Notes under the pieces: generated by a model
Databases searched by the model: none
Seen by the model: only the letters and a program-made list of their open reading frames with translations
What the model was told of the DNA's origin: nothing
Part shown: piece after piece, positions 1 through 9,211 of the stretch
Numbering within the stretch: position 1 is the stretch's first letter
Layout of the letters: each line of letters opens with the position of its first letter
Translations under genes and position numbers: made by a program
Assembly (NCBI RefSeq): GCF_018524365.1
Contig: NZ_JAEKFT010000011.1
Span: 1 to 64,000 of the forward strand
DNA: 64,000 nt
Source: Denitromonas iodatirespirans
GTDB lineage: Bacteria; Pseudomonadota; Gammaproteobacteria; Burkholderiales; Rhodocyclaceae
Direction: 5' to 3'

Positions 1-126
1 TTTACGCTCCACGCTTCCTCCCCACGCTCGGTCGCCCTCACGCAGTTGCGCTTCACTTCGTTCGCTGTGATCAACTTACGGCGGGACTCGCACCCGCAGG
101 AGTGCGCCCATGCTGGGCGCACAACG
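1..126. other. Intergenic left edge with a repeat-like fragment
   Basis: I find no supportable gene here. Bases 27-67 resemble, in degraded form, the start of the GC-rich repeat family at 35721 and 47487: the sequence CCCACGCTC, and later CTTCGTTCGCTG, occur in both. This could be a decayed copy of that repeat. The stretch lies beyond the hslU terminator. Confidence 0.4.
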
Positions 127-154
127 AAAAAGCCCCGCAACTGCGGGGCTTTTT
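127..154 (-). terminator. Rho-independent terminator of hslVU
   Basis: An 8-bp GC stem (GCCCCGCA paired with TGCGGGGC, two-base loop) is flanked by AAAAA on one side and TTTTT on the other. It lies 18 bp beyond the hslU stop. Read on the minus strand it gives a GC stem followed by a U tract. The symmetry means it could also work in the plus direction. Confidence 0.85.
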
Positions 155-172
155 CATGAGAATGGCAAACGT

Positions 173-1507
173 TTACAGCACGTAGCGCGCCAGATCCTCG
201 CGCTCAGCCACGGCCTCCAGGCAGTCATCCACATAGGCCGCATTGACCACCAGATCGCCCACACCCGCCTTGCCGGCGTTGAAGGAGATCTCCTCCAGCA
301 GCTTTTCCATCACCGTGTACAGGCGGCGCGCGCCGATGTTCTCGGTCTTTTCATTGACCTGGAAAGCGATCTCGGCCAAGCGGCGGATGCCCTCGGGCTG
401 GAAGTCGATCTTCACGCCTTCGGTCTCCAGCAGCGCTTCGTATTGCCGGGTCAGGCAGGCGTCGGTGCTGGTGAGGATGCGCTCGAAATCATCGACGCCG
501 AGCGAGTCGAGCTCGACGCGGATCGGGAAACGGCCCTGCAGTTCGGGAATCAGGTCGCTGGGCTTGGACAGGTGGAAGGCGCCGCTGGCGATGAACAGGA
601 TGTGATCGGTCTTGATCATGCCGTACTTGGTGCTCACCGTCGTGCCTTCGACCAGCGGCAGCAGATCGCGCTGCACGCCCTGGCGCGAGACATCCGCCCC
701 TTGCGCTTCCGAGCGCGAGGCGACCTTGTCGAGCTCGTCGAGGAAGACGATGCCATTCTGTTCGACCGCACGCACCGCCTCGGCCTTGACCTCTTCATCG
801 TTGATCAGGCGGGCGGCCTCTTCGTCGGCGAGCAGGCGCAGGGCCTCCTTGATCGGCAGCTTGCGGGCCTTCTTGCGCCCGCCGCCGAGGTTCTGGAACA
901 TGCCCTGCAATTGCTGGGTCATCTCTTCCATGCCCGGCGGGGCGAAAATCTCGGCGCTCATCGACGGCAGCGCCACATCGACTTCGATCTCCTTGTCGTC
1001 GAGCTCGCCCTCGCGCAGTTTCTTGCGGAATTTCTGGCGCGTACCCGAATCGGCGGCGGGCGCCTCTTCGTTGCTGAAGCCGACGCCGCGGGCCGGCGGC
1101 AACAAAATGTCGAGGACGCGGTCTTCGGCGGCATCGGAGGCGCGGTCGCGCACCGAGTTCATGGCGCGCTCGCGGCCGTCCTTGACGGCGATTTCGGCCA
1201 GATCGCGGATGATGGTGTCCACATCGCGGCCGACATAGCCCACCTCGGTGAACTTGGTCGCCTCGATCTTGATGAACGGCGCGTTCGCCAGCCGCGCCAG
1301 GCGGCGCGCGATCTCGGTCTTGCCGACGCCGGTGGGGCCGATCATCAGGATGTTCTTGGGGGTGATTTCGCTGCGCAGCGGCTCGGCCACCTGGGCGCGA
1401 CGCCAGCGGTTGCGCAGGGCGATGGCCACGGCGCGCTTGGCGCGGCCCTGACCGACGATGTGCTTGTCCAGTTCGGAGACGATCTCCGGCGGGGTCATTT
1501 GCGTCAT
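173..1507 (-). CDS. hslU: HslU, ATPase subunit of the HslVU protease
   Basis: HslU is the AAA+ unfoldase ring that feeds substrates to HslV in the cytoplasm. The 444-aa product matches the family length (443 in E. coli). Visible motifs are the N-terminal [16 protein letters not shown], Walker A GPTGVGKT at residues 57-64, the pore motif GYVG at 90-93, and Walker B IVFLDELD at 253-260. The C-terminus ends LARYVL, the tail that docks into HslV. I chose the ATG at 1507 because [10 protein letters not shown] aligns with the family start; an in-frame ATG at 1525 would only add a short non-conserved extension. It lies 26 bp downstream of hslV and ends at a terminator. Confidence 0.97.
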   Translation of the reverse strand: MTQMTPPEIVSELDKHIVGQGRAKRAVAIALRNRWRRAQVAEPLRSEITPKNILMIGPTGVGKTEIARRLARLANAPFIKIEATKFTEVGYVGRDVDTIIRDLAEIAVKDGRERAMNSVRDRASDAAEDRVLDILLPPARGVGFSNEEAPAADSGTRQKFRKKLREGELDDKEIEVDVALPSMSAEIFAPPGMEEMTQQLQGMFQNLGGGRKKARKLPIKEALRLLADEEAARLINDEEVKAEAVRAVEQNGIVFLDELDKVASRSEAQGADVSRQGVQRDLLPLVEGTTVSTKYGMIKTDHILFIASGAFHLSKPSDLIPELQGRFPIRVELDSLGVDDFERILTSTDACLTRQYEALLETEGVKIDFQPEGIRRLAEIAFQVNEKTENIGARRLYTVMEKLLEEISFNAGKAGVGDLVVNAAYVDDCLEAVAEREDLARYVL

Positions 1508-1533
1508 GATCTGCTCGGCTCGCATGCCGGACC

Positions 1534-2070
1534 TCAGCCCAGCACCTCGATGGTGTGATGTTGATTGGTGTAGATGCACAGGTCGCCGGCGATCGCCAGC
1601 GATTTGCTGACGATCTCCTCGGGCGGCAGGTCGGAGTTCTCCAGCAGCGCGCGCGCGGCCGCCTGGGCGTAGGCGCCACCGCTGCCGATGGCGACGATGC
1701 CCTGCTCGGGTTCGAGCACATCGCCATTGCCGGTGATGACCAGGGAGTTTTCCTCGTCGGCCACCGCCAGCATGGCTTCGAGCCGGCGCAGCATGCGGTC
1801 GGTGCGCCAGTCCTTGGCTAGCTCGACGGCGCTGCGCAAGAGATTGCCTTGGTGCTTTTCGAGCTTGGCTTCGAAGCGCTCGAAGAGCGTGAAAGCGTCG
1901 GCCGTGCCGCCGGCAAAGCCGGCCAGGATGCGGTCGTGATGAATGCGGCGCACCTTGCGCGCGCTGCCCTTGATGACGATGTTGCCCAGCGTCACCTGAC
2001 CATCGCCCCCCAGCGCCACGCGCCGTCCGCGCCGTACTGAGAGGATGGTGGTGCCGTGATACTGTTCCAT
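1534..2070 (-). CDS. hslV: HslV, proteasome-like peptidase subunit
   Basis: HslV is the Ntn-hydrolase peptidase ring of HslVU. The 178-aa product begins [10 protein letters not shown]. Family knowledge puts the catalytic nucleophile at the first Thr of TTILSVRR, here residue 7 after a short propeptide, as in other betaproteobacteria. Other conserved blocks are [10 protein letters not shown] and [16 protein letters not shown]. The ATG at 2070 fits the family length; earlier in-frame codons would add an unrelated extension. It is cotranscribed with hslU. Heat-shock control is usual for this operon, but I could not find a convincing sigma-32 promoter in the 89 bp upstream. Confidence 0.97.
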   Translation of the reverse strand: MEQYHGTTILSVRRGRRVALGGDGQVTLGNIVIKGSARKVRRIHHDRILAGFAGGTADAFTLFERFEAKLEKHQGNLLRSAVELAKDWRTDRMLRRLEAMLAVADEENSLVITGNGDVLEPEQGIVAIGSGGAYAQAAARALLENSDLPPEEIVSKSLAIAGDLCIYTNQHHTIEVLG

Positions 2071-2159
2071 GCCGATTCCGAATCGCCCGCTTGGGGACGT
2101 GTGGTTAACGCCGTCCGTGCGATTGACGCAGCACCCCGGCAATTGAACCCATCTGGGGC

Positions 2160-3293
2160 CTATCGCCGCAATTGCAAGCGGGCGACCTGATCGATGCCCA
2201 TCACGCGCAGCAACGCGGCCACCATGGCGTTGACGTTCTTGAGCACCACCAGCTTGCCCTGCCCCTGCAGTTGCGCCAGCACATTGAACAGGCTGCCGGC
2301 ACACACGAAGTCGAGCCGGCGCAGGCGCGCACAGTCCACTTCCACATGATTGCGCTCGGCCGCATAGGCCGCCAGCTGACGCAAGGGATCGGCGTTGGCG
2401 CCCATCACCTCGCCTTCGAGCACGAAGCCTTCGTCCATCTGCACCGCCGAGGCCAGCTCGGAGGTCGTCGATACCAGTTCGGCCACCGCCTTGGGCTCCC
2501 AGGAGGGCGGCGACTCTTCGAAGGTGATCGCATAGTCGAGCGCGACCTCTTCGAAGCGCTCGATTTCATCGGTCTGCTGGAGCATGTCGAGCAGCAGCAG
2601 CCACATCTGTTGGTTCTCGCGCCGGCCGGCCAGAACCTGGCCACCGAGCATGTTGGCGACGGTACTGGCCCCCGCCAGACGGATCGTCACGGCGGCGTCC
2701 TTGAGGTCGGCGATCAGCGTGCGCAGCAAGGCACAGCCGGCCTCGTCGGCCGAACGCAGGCGCGACAGGTCGATGCGCACCGCACCACTCTTGCGCCCCG
2801 CTTCGCGCACCCGCTCGAACTGCTTGGCCACCTGGTCGGTGAGCGCCGCACCCAGGGCCACCGCCGGCGCCGCCGGCGCGCCGTTGGTGCTGGTCGGGGT
2901 ATCGGCCACATCCCAAGGCGGCGGAGATTTCTCGAAGCTGCGCGCGTAGGCGATCACGCACTCGTCGAATTCGGCGCGCTTGCCGGAGAGTTTGTAGAGA
3001 TCGAGCAGCATCAGCCACATCGGCTCGCCCTGGCCTGGCGTCAGCCCGGCGACGAAGTCGCTCAGCACCTGGGCAGCCAGGTCATTCTGACCATTGGCAT
3101 AGAGCACGGCGGCATCTTCGGCCACGCCGGCAAAGGCATCGCCCCCCTCCTGCACTTCGATCTTGCCCGCGCACTCAGCCAGCGCGCGCGCCACATCGCC
3201 GCCCGCAGCGCCGAAATCCAGCGTCGACAGCTCGGAACGCGGCCCTTTTCCGGTCCCGTTGCCCGATGTTTTTTTATGTGACGAACCCACCAA
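2160..3293 (-). CDS. Tandem STAS-domain protein
   Basis: A roughly 377-aa soluble protein without signal peptide or membrane segments. The middle ([19 protein letters not shown]) and the C-terminus ([21 protein letters not shown]) look like STAS folds of the MlaB/anti-anti-sigma type. A second motif is duplicated: [20 protein letters not shown]...PPPW and [20 protein letters not shown]...PPSW, helical modules placed before and after the first STAS domain. The start is probably TTG at 3293, with GGAGGG at 3302-3307 and an 8-base spacer; GTG at 3290 is the alternative. It is followed by hslVU on the same strand and is divergent from the tol operon. The function is unknown; a scaffold or regulatory role is inferred only from the STAS folds. 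Confidence 0.8.
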   Translation of the reverse strand: MVGSSHKKTSGNGTGKGPRSELSTLDFGAAGGDVARALAECAGKIEVQEGGDAFAGVAEDAAVLYANGQNDLAAQVLSDFVAGLTPGQGEPMWLMLLDLYKLSGKRAEFDECVIAYARSFEKSPPPWDVADTPTSTNGAPAAPAVALGAALTDQVAKQFERVREAGRKSGAVRIDLSRLRSADEAGCALLRTLIADLKDAAVTIRLAGASTVANMLGGQVLAGRRENQQMWLLLLDMLQQTDEIERFEEVALDYAITFEESPPSWEPKAVAELVSTTSELASAVQMDEGFVLEGEVMGANADPLRQLAAYAAERNHVEVDCARLRRLDFVCAGSLFNVLAQLQGQGKLVVLKNVNAMVAALLRVMGIDQVARLQLRR

Positions 3294-3573
3294 GATTGTC
3301 TCCCTCCCGTCCACCGCGCGGACGTCCCCACCCATCATGACGGCCAGCGCATACCTGCACGATGACTCGATCACCTGGGGGGGTCGGCGCACAGCGAACC
3401 GGGCGCGTATTCGCAGTGCAACATGCGCACTGCAAGCTCAGAATAACACCGCACAATTGTCATCGCAGCAATGCCTTCAAAACTATTGTGCGCCTACGCG
3501 ACGAAAAGTTTTGTTAAGGATTGCACCAGGAATGCGACGCAACAGCCGGGCTGCTCTCGGCTAAAATAGCGCG

Positions 3574-4011
3574 ATGCTCCCTACCGATCCGGCCATCGCG
3601 CTCGCCCCCGACACCCTGACGATCCGCGTGTATTACGAAGACACCGATGCGGCCGGCGTTGTGTACTACGGCAGCTACTGGCGCTTCTGTGAGCGCGGGC
3701 GCACCGAATGGCTGCGACAACGGGGCTTCGATCAGCAGCAATTGCTCACCGACACCGGCATAGCCTTCGTCGTACGCCGGGTCGAGGGCGACTATCTGCG
3801 GGCCGCCCGCCTCGACGACACGCTGGAAATCGTCACTGCGGTGGGCACGCTGAAACGGGCCAGCCTGGCGTTTTCGCAGAAAATCATGCGCGGCACGGAA
3901 CTCCTGTTCGACGCCACGGTCACTGTCGCCTGCCTGGACACTCGGCGAAACCGGGCCGCAGCCATCCCCGATCACATTCGAAAAACACTGAACCCGGGCC
4001 AACCGGGCTGA
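3574..4011 (+). CDS. ybgC: YbgC, Tol-Pal-associated acyl-CoA thioesterase
   Basis: A hotdog-fold thioesterase of 145 aa and the first gene of the tol-pal operon. The 4HBT signature YYEDTDAAGVVYYGSYWRF lies at residues 20-38, with the likely catalytic Asp at 25. Family members hydrolyse short- or medium-chain acyl-CoA and associate with the inner membrane; their exact Tol-Pal role is unsettled. It ends 2 bp before tolQ. A TAAAAT hexamer at 3562-3567 lies only 6 bp before the ATG, so either the promoter is elsewhere or the mRNA is leaderless. The 280 bp upstream hold no gene. Confidence 0.93.
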   Translation: MLPTDPAIALAPDTLTIRVYYEDTDAAGVVYYGSYWRFCERGRTEWLRQRGFDQQQLLTDTGIAFVVRRVEGDYLRAARLDDTLEIVTAVGTLKRASLAFSQKIMRGTELLFDATVTVACLDTRRNRAAAIPDHIRKTLNPGQPG

Positions 4012-4013
4012 CC

Positions 4014-4688
4014 ATGCCAATCACACAAGACCTGTCGATCCTCTCCCTCATCGCCGAAGCCAGCCTGCTGGTCAAACTGGTGATGGCCCTGCTGGCGGGC
4101 CTCTCCTTCATGTCCTGGTACTGGATCTTCCGCAAATGGTTCTCCATCGGCAGCGCGCGGCGCAAGTCGCTCCACTTCGAGCGCAGCTTCTGGAGCGGCG
4201 GCGACCTGAACAGCCTCTACCAGAGCGCCGGCAACGACCGCCACAACACAGGCCCGATGGAGCGCATCTTCGAATCGGGTTATCGCGAATTCTCCAAGCT
4301 GCGCGCCAAGAACGCCGACCACGCCACCGTGGTGGACGGCGCGCGCCGCGCCATGCGCGCCACCTACCAACGCGAGGTCGATGAGCTCGAAGCTCATCTG
4401 GCCTTCCTCGCCTCGGTCGGCTCGGTGTCGCCCTACGTGGGCCTGTTCGGCACGGTGTGGGGGATCATGAACGCCTTCCGCGGGCTGTCGAACGTCACCT
4501 CGGCCACGCTCGCCCATGTCGCCCCCGGCATTGCCGAAGCCCTGGTCGCCACGGCTATCGGCCTGTTCGCGGCGATTCCGGCCGTGGTGGCCTACAACCG
4601 CTTCGCCCACGACATCGATCGCCTGTCCATCCGCCTCGAGAGCTTCATGGAAGAGTTCTCCAACATCCTGCAGCGCCAGTTGCGCTGA
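4014..4688 (+). CDS. tolQ: TolQ, inner-membrane motor subunit
   Basis: TolQ forms, with TolR, the proton-driven motor that energises TolA for outer-membrane constriction and lipid homeostasis at division. The 224-aa product has a hydrophobic N-terminal segment (LLVKLVMALLAGLSFMSWYWIF), a cytoplasmic loop, and a C-terminal hairpin. That hairpin contains FLASVGSVSPYVGLFGTVWGIMNAF and IAEALVATAIGLFAAIPAVVAYN, the ExbB/TolQ/MotA signatures. The start MPITQDLSIL at 4014 gives the family length (230 in E. coli). It is flanked closely by ybgC (2 bp) and tolR (14 bp). Confidence 0.97.
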   Translation: MPITQDLSILSLIAEASLLVKLVMALLAGLSFMSWYWIFRKWFSIGSARRKSLHFERSFWSGGDLNSLYQSAGNDRHNTGPMERIFESGYREFSKLRAKNADHATVVDGARRAMRATYQREVDELEAHLAFLASVGSVSPYVGLFGTVWGIMNAFRGLSNVTSATLAHVAPGIAEALVATAIGLFAAIPAVVAYNRFAHDIDRLSIRLESFMEEFSNILQRQLR

Positions 4689-4702
4689 GCGGAGGAGTCG
4701 CC

Positions 4703-5125
4703 ATGCGTGAGCGCCGCCTGATGAACCAGATCAACGTCGTGCCCTACATCGACGTGATGCTGGTGCTGCTCGTCATCTTCATGGTCACCGCGCCGATGAT
4801 CCAGACCGGTAGCGTCGAATTGCCCAGCGTCGGCAAGGCCTCGCAGACGCCGGCCGAGCCGCTCCGGGTCGTCGTCCAGGCCGACGGCACGGTGGCCCTG
4901 CGCGACGCTGCCCAGGAGCCGGTGCCGATGCCGCTCGAGGCCGCCGTCGCCGAACTCCGCCAACAACAGTTGGACAACCCGGCGCGGGCGGTGCTCATCG
5001 CCGGCGACCGCGAAGCGCGCTACGACGCGGTCCTCAAAGTCATGGACGCGCTGCAACGCGCCGGCATCGACAAGATCGGCCTGCTGGTCCAGCGCGGTGA
5101 CAGCGAGCCGGCCGCCAAACGATGA
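4703..5125 (+). CDS. tolR: TolR, motor stator subunit
   Basis: A 140-aa ExbD/TolR protein. The N-terminus RRLMNQINVVPYIDVMLVLLVIFMVTAP holds the single transmembrane helix with the proton-conducting Asp (IDVMLVLLV). The rest is a periplasmic domain ending in KIGLLVQRG. The ATG at 4703 follows GGAGGAG with good spacing. It overlaps tolA by 4 bp (ATGA), indicating coupled translation. Confidence 0.97.
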   Translation: MRERRLMNQINVVPYIDVMLVLLVIFMVTAPMIQTGSVELPSVGKASQTPAEPLRVVVQADGTVALRDAAQEPVPMPLEAAVAELRQQQLDNPARAVLIAGDREARYDAVLKVMDALQRAGIDKIGLLVQRGDSEPAAKR

Positions 5126-5937
5126 CGCACATGCAGGACCGCCCGGAACCGGGCAAACGCCTGTCGTTCGTGCTCGCCGCGCTGGTGCACCTGGCATTGG
5201 CGGCTTTCCTGTTCTTTGGCGTGCGCTGGCAGAACGAACCGCCGGCGAGCGTCCAGGTCGCCCTGGTGAGCGCACCGCCGTCGGTGCCCGTGCGGGCAAC
5301 GCCGCCCGAACCCAAACCGGAGCCGAAGCCGACGCCGAAACCCGAACCCAAGCCGGAACCGAAGCCCGAGCCCAAGGCGCCCGAGATCAAGATCCCGGAA
5401 AAGAAGCCAGAACCGAAAAAGCCCGAGCCGAAGAAACCCGAGCCGAAGAAACCGGAACCGAAACCGGAGCCCAAGAAGCCCGAACCGAAAAAGCCGGAAC
5501 CCAAGCCCACCCCCAAACCGGCGCCGAAGCCCGAGCCGAAGGTCGACCGCTCCAAGGCCATCGAAGACGACCGCATGCAGGAACTGCTGGCGATGGATGC
5601 GCAGCGTGCGCGCGACGCCGAACTGCTCAAGCAGGAACTGCGATCAGCGGCACGCGGGCGGGCACTGGACAGCTACATCAATGCCATTCGGGTCAAGGTG
5701 CGCGGCAACATCATGCTGCCGCCTGGGGTCAGCGGCAATCCAGAAGCCACCTTCGTCGTCGACCAACTGCCCGACGGCACGGTGATGGAACTGCGCCTGA
5801 AGAAGAGCACCGGCCACGCCGCACTGGACGAAGCCATCGAACGGGCGATCCGCAAGTCCAGCCCGCTGCCGACACCCGACGACAAAGCCCTCTTTGCCCG
5901 TACACTTGAGTTCAAATTCCGCCCGCTAGAACAATAG
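5122..5937 (+). CDS. tolA: TolA with a Pro-Glu-Lys-rich periplasmic linker
   Basis: TolA bridges the TolQR motor to TolB-Pal across the periplasm. In this 271-aa protein a single transmembrane helix lies near residues 14-34 (LSFVLAALVHLALAAFLFF). Residues about 62-139 are an almost pure PEPKP/KKPEPK repeat. The C-terminal domain carries IRVKVRGNIMLPPGVSGN and the TonB-like LKKSTGHAALDEAIERAI. In E. coli domain II is a long Lys/Ala-rich helix; here it is short and TonB-like, so probably extended rather than helical. The tract makes long low-complexity open frames on other strands, which are not genes. Confidence 0.95.
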   Translation: MTHMQDRPEPGKRLSFVLAALVHLALAAFLFFGVRWQNEPPASVQVALVSAPPSVPVRATPPEPKPEPKPTPKPEPKPEPKPEPKAPEIKIPEKKPEPKKPEPKKPEPKKPEPKPEPKKPEPKKPEPKPTPKPAPKPEPKVDRSKAIEDDRMQELLAMDAQRARDAELLKQELRSAARGRALDSYINAIRVKVRGNIMLPPGVSGNPEATFVVDQLPDGTVMELRLKKSTGHAALDEAIERAIRKSSPLPTPDDKALFARTLEFKFRPLEQ

Positions 5938-5971
5938 AAGGGGTTCGGTATAATCGCCCCGGGAACCTGAG

Positions 5972-7252
5972 ATGATGAAACTGACTGATTTGTTTCGATT
6001 TTTGTTGATCGCCCTGCTCACCGTCGTCGTCACGCCGGCGCGCGCGCAGTTGTCGATCGAGATCACCGGGGCGGGCGCCAACCGTTTCCCGGTGGCGGTG
6101 GCAGTCATGGATGGCGAGGCGCAACTGCCGCGCAGCGTCACCGAAGTGGTGCGCGGCGACCTGGAGCGCAGCGGCCTGTTCTCGCTGGTCGAGATGGGGC
6201 CGCGCCCGATGGGCGAGTCCGTGCCGCCCGATTTCGCTTACCTGCGCACCCGCGGTGCCGACGCCATTGCGGTAGGCACCGTGGTGCCGGCGCAAAGCGG
6301 CAAGTACGAAGTGCGCGTGCGCCTCTACGACACCCGCCAGGAGGCCCAGCTCGACGCCCTCACGCTGACCATGACGCCGGCCCAGTACCGCGCCACCGGC
6401 CATCGCATCGCCGACGTCATCTATGAGCGCATCACCGGCCTCAAAGGCGTGTTCTCGACGCAGATCGCCTATGTCGTCAAGAGCGGCAACCAGTACAAGC
6501 TGCAGATCGCCGACTCCGACGGCGCCAATCCGCAGACCGCGCTGGCCTCCAACGAACCGATCATTTCGCCCTCCTGGTCGCCCGATGGCAGTCGCCTGGC
6601 CTATGTCTCCTTCGAGGCGAAAAAGCCGGTGGTGTATGTCCACACCCTGGCCACCGGCCTGCGTGCGGTGGCCGCCAACTTCAAGGGCTCCAACTCCGCC
6701 CCCGCCTGGTCGCCCGACGGCAACCGCCTGGCCGTGGTGCTGACCAAGGACGGCCTGTCGCAGCTATACACCGTCAACCCCGACGGCTCCGGCGTCACCC
6801 GCCTGGCCAGCTCGTCGAGCATCGACACCGAGCCGGCCTTCAGCCATGACGGCAAGTGGATCTACTTCACCTCCGACCGGGGCGGCAGCCCGCAGATCTA
6901 CCGCATCTCGACCCAGGGCGGGCGCGCCGAGCGCGTCACCTTCGAGGGCAGCTACAACGTGACGCCGCGCCCCTCGCCCGACGGCCAGACCATGAGCTAC
7001 ATCGCCCGCACCGCCAATGGTTTCCAGGTGGCGATCATGGATGTGGCCACCCGCCAGTTTGCCGTCCTGACCGACACCGGTCGGGACGAGTCGCCCAGCT
7101 TTGCCCCCAACAGCCGTATGATTCTCTACGCAACAGAGATCGGCGGCCGGGGGGTGCTTGCCGCTGTTTCGTCCGACGGGCGAATCAAGCAACGTCTCTC
7201 GGTCCAGGCCGCCGACGTGCGTGAACCCGCCTGGGGACCTTTGCCCCGCTAG
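5972..7252 (+). CDS. tolB: TolB, periplasmic beta-propeller
   Basis: TolB links TolA to Pal at the outer membrane. The 426-aa protein has a signal peptide with likely cleavage after ARA (residues 23-25). It has an N-terminal domain and then a propeller with five visible SPDG-type blades: SPSWSPDGSRLAYVS, APAWSPDGNRLAVV, PAFSHDGKWIYFTSDRGG, PRPSPDGQTMSYIAR and PSFAPNSRMILYATE. The start MMKLTDLF is at 5972; the adjacent ATG at 5975 is equally possible. A TATAAT at 5949-5954, with no good -35 match, sits between tolA and tolB and may be an internal promoter. Confidence 0.97.
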   Translation: MMKLTDLFRFLLIALLTVVVTPARAQLSIEITGAGANRFPVAVAVMDGEAQLPRSVTEVVRGDLERSGLFSLVEMGPRPMGESVPPDFAYLRTRGADAIAVGTVVPAQSGKYEVRVRLYDTRQEAQLDALTLTMTPAQYRATGHRIADVIYERITGLKGVFSTQIAYVVKSGNQYKLQIADSDGANPQTALASNEPIISPSWSPDGSRLAYVSFEAKKPVVYVHTLATGLRAVAANFKGSNSAPAWSPDGNRLAVVLTKDGLSQLYTVNPDGSGVTRLASSSSIDTEPAFSHDGKWIYFTSDRGGSPQIYRISTQGGRAERVTFEGSYNVTPRPSPDGQTMSYIARTANGFQVAIMDVATRQFAVLTDTGRDESPSFAPNSRMILYATEIGGRGVLAAVSSDGRIKQRLSVQAADVREPAWGPLPR

Positions 7253-7291
7253 TCGATGACTAGCAACCTCATGACTCAAGGAGTCTATTCA

Positions 7292-7822
7292 ATGCGTTAC
7301 CCCCTCGCCGCCTCCATGCTCGCACTCAGCCTGCTCGCAGGCTGCTCGAGCACCCCGATGAGCTCTGATCAGGGCGCCGCTGTCGAAGACCGCTCGGCCA
7401 GCTCTGCCGGCTCGATCCCGACCGTCCGCCCCGATCAGCCGCAAGGTGCCGGTCTGGCCGCCCTGCGCGACCCGAACAACATCCTGTCCAAACGTTCGGT
7501 GATGTTCGACTACGACAGCTTCACCATCCGCGGTGAGTTCATGCCGCTGGTCGAAGCCCATGCCCGCTTCCTGGTCGCCAATCCGCAGATGAAAATGCTG
7601 ATCCAGGGCAGCGCCGACGAACGCGGCAGCCGCGAGTACAACCTCGCGCTCGGCCAGAAGCGCTCCGACGCCATCAAGAAGGCCCTGATGCTGCTCGGCG
7701 CACAAGAAACGCAGATCGAATCGGTCAGCCTGGGTGAAGAGAAGCCGCGCTGCACCGAGCGTACCGAAGCGTGCTACGCCGAGAACCGTCGCGGCGAAAT
7801 GCTCTACGCCGGGGAATTCTGA
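7292..7822 (+). CDS. pal: Pal, peptidoglycan-associated lipoprotein
   Basis: An outer-membrane lipoprotein of 176 aa that binds peptidoglycan. The lipobox LLAGC places the lipidated Cys at residue 18. The OmpA-like domain includes VMFDYDSFTIRGEFMPLVEAHA and the peptidoglycan-binding segment QGSADERGSREYNLALGQKRSDAI. The start at 7292 follows AAGGAG; an upstream in-frame ATG at 7256 would bury the signal peptide. Its stop codon overlaps the start of cpoB (TGATG). Confidence 0.97.
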   Translation: MRYPLAASMLALSLLAGCSSTPMSSDQGAAVEDRSASSAGSIPTVRPDQPQGAGLAALRDPNNILSKRSVMFDYDSFTIRGEFMPLVEAHARFLVANPQMKMLIQGSADERGSREYNLALGQKRSDAIKKALMLLGAQETQIESVSLGEEKPRCTERTEACYAENRRGEMLYAGEF

Positions 7823-8538
7823 TGATGCGGCCGGCCCCCTGGATAGCGCTGGTTGCAGCGATGCTCACGTGGCCGGCACATGCTGGCCTGTTCGACGATG
7901 CCGAAGCGCGCAAGGAAATCATCCGCATGCGCGACGAGCACGCCGCACGCCTCGATACGCTCGAGGCCAGCTCACGGGCGAACCTGCAACTGGCCAACCA
8001 GATCGAGGCCATGAAGGCCGAGGTGGCCAAACTGCGCGGCGATGTCGAGCTGATGATGCACGACATCGAATCGGTGAAGAAGCGTCAGCAAGACTTCTAT
8101 GTCGACCTCGACGCCCGTCTGCGCAAGCTGGAAACCGGGGGCGCCGGCCCATCGACCCAGATCGACCCCGCGGCGGAATCCCGCGATTACGAAAGTGCGT
8201 TGAACCTGCTCAAGGGGGGCAAATACCCCGAGGCGGCCGACGCCTTCGACGCTTTCATTGCCGCCTACCAGGGCAGCAGCTTCCTGCCGAGCGCCCATTT
8301 CTGGGCCGGCAGCGCCGCCCTGCAGGCCAAGGACACGGCCCGTGCCACACAGCACTTCAACACCGTGGTCAACCAGTGGCCGCAGGACGCCCGCGCACCG
8401 GACGCCCTGCTTGGCGTGGCCAATGCCCAGCGCGCCATGGGCGAGCGTCGCCTCGAGCAGAAAACGCTCAAGGCCGTGATCGATCAGTACCCCGACAGCG
8501 CCGCCGCCAAGTCGGCCAAGCAGCGCCTCGGTAGCTGA
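7822..8538 (+). CDS. cpoB: CpoB/YbgF, Tol-associated TPR protein
   Basis: A periplasmic coordinator of peptidoglycan synthesis and outer-membrane constriction. The 238-aa product has a signal peptide ending in PAHA, then a coiled-coil segment ([23 protein letters not shown]). The C-terminal TPR domain begins near [19 protein letters not shown]. The start is the ATG overlapping the pal stop; the next codon is also ATG. Gene order pal-cpoB is standard for the operon. Confidence 0.94.
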   Translation: MMRPAPWIALVAAMLTWPAHAGLFDDAEARKEIIRMRDEHAARLDTLEASSRANLQLANQIEAMKAEVAKLRGDVELMMHDIESVKKRQQDFYVDLDARLRKLETGGAGPSTQIDPAAESRDYESALNLLKGGKYPEAADAFDAFIAAYQGSSFLPSAHFWAGSAALQAKDTARATQHFNTVVNQWPQDARAPDALLGVANAQRAMGERRLEQKTLKAVIDQYPDSAAAKSAKQRLGS

Positions 8539-8546
8539 GCCGCCGT

Positions 8547-9206
8547 ATGAGCATTACCCCCTCCGTCACCCGCTTGCGGGTGACGGAAATATTCGCATCC
8601 GTCCAGGGCGAAGCCTCGCGCGCCGGCCTGCCGACGGTGTTCGTCCGCCTCACCGGCTGTCCGCTGCGCTGTGTGTGGTGCGATACCGAGTACGCCTTCA
8701 CCGGCGGTCAGACCCGGACGCTGGCGGCGGTCCTCGACGAGATCGCCCACCACGGCCTGCCGCACATCTGCGTCACCGGCGGCGAGCCCCTGGCCCAGAA
8801 AGGCTGTCTCGCGCTGCTCACCGCCCTGTGCGACGCCGGCTACGACGTCTCACTGGAGACCAGCGGCGCGCTCGACATCGCCCCGGTCGACCCGCGCGTC
8901 AGCCGCATCATGGACCTCAAGGCCCCTGGCTCCGGCGAACTCGACAAGAACCGCTGGGACAACCTGGCGCTGCTCACCGACCGCGACGAGCTCAAGATCG
9001 TCATCGCCGACGCCGAGGACTACGCCTGGGCCTGCGAGCAACTGCGCACCCGCGCGCTGGCCACCCGCTGCCCGGTGCTGTTCTCGCCGGTGGCCGGCCA
9101 GCTCGACCCTGCCGATCTGGCCGAATGGATCGTGCGCGACCGCCTGCCGGTGCGCTTTCAAATGCAACTGCACAAAGTGCTGTGGGCCGACGCCCGCGGC
9201 CGATAA
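8547..9206 (+). CDS. queE: QueE, 7-carboxy-7-deazaguanine synthase
   Basis: A radical-SAM enzyme that converts 6-carboxytetrahydropterin to 7-carboxy-7-deazaguanine in queuosine biosynthesis. The CX3CX2C cluster motif is C38, C42, C45 ([15 protein letters not shown]). [11 protein letters not shown] and SLETSGALD are typical QueE blocks. The length, 219 aa, is normal. It starts 8 bp after cpoB and sits 5 bp before queC, so it probably shares the tol-pal transcript, as in many betaproteobacteria. Confidence 0.95.
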   Translation: MSITPSVTRLRVTEIFASVQGEASRAGLPTVFVRLTGCPLRCVWCDTEYAFTGGQTRTLAAVLDEIAHHGLPHICVTGGEPLAQKGCLALLTALCDAGYDVSLETSGALDIAPVDPRVSRIMDLKAPGSGELDKNRWDNLALLTDRDELKIVIADAEDYAWACEQLRTRALATRCPVLFSPVAGQLDPADLAEWIVRDRLPVRFQMQLHKVLWADARGR

Positions 9207-9211
9207 CCATC

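Noticed and set aside
2071-2159. Sigma-32 promoter of hslVU
   Set aside because: TTGAACCC and a CCCCA word are present, but in the wrong orientation or spacing for hslV.
2172-3281. 369-codon plus-strand frame opposite the STAS gene
   Set aside because: No domain signal and no ribosome site; the minus strand encodes STAS folds with a good ribosome site.
5040-5630. Gly/Ser/Phe repeat frame antisense to tolA
   Set aside because: It is the mirror of the PEPKP codons and not an independent silk- or antifreeze-like gene.
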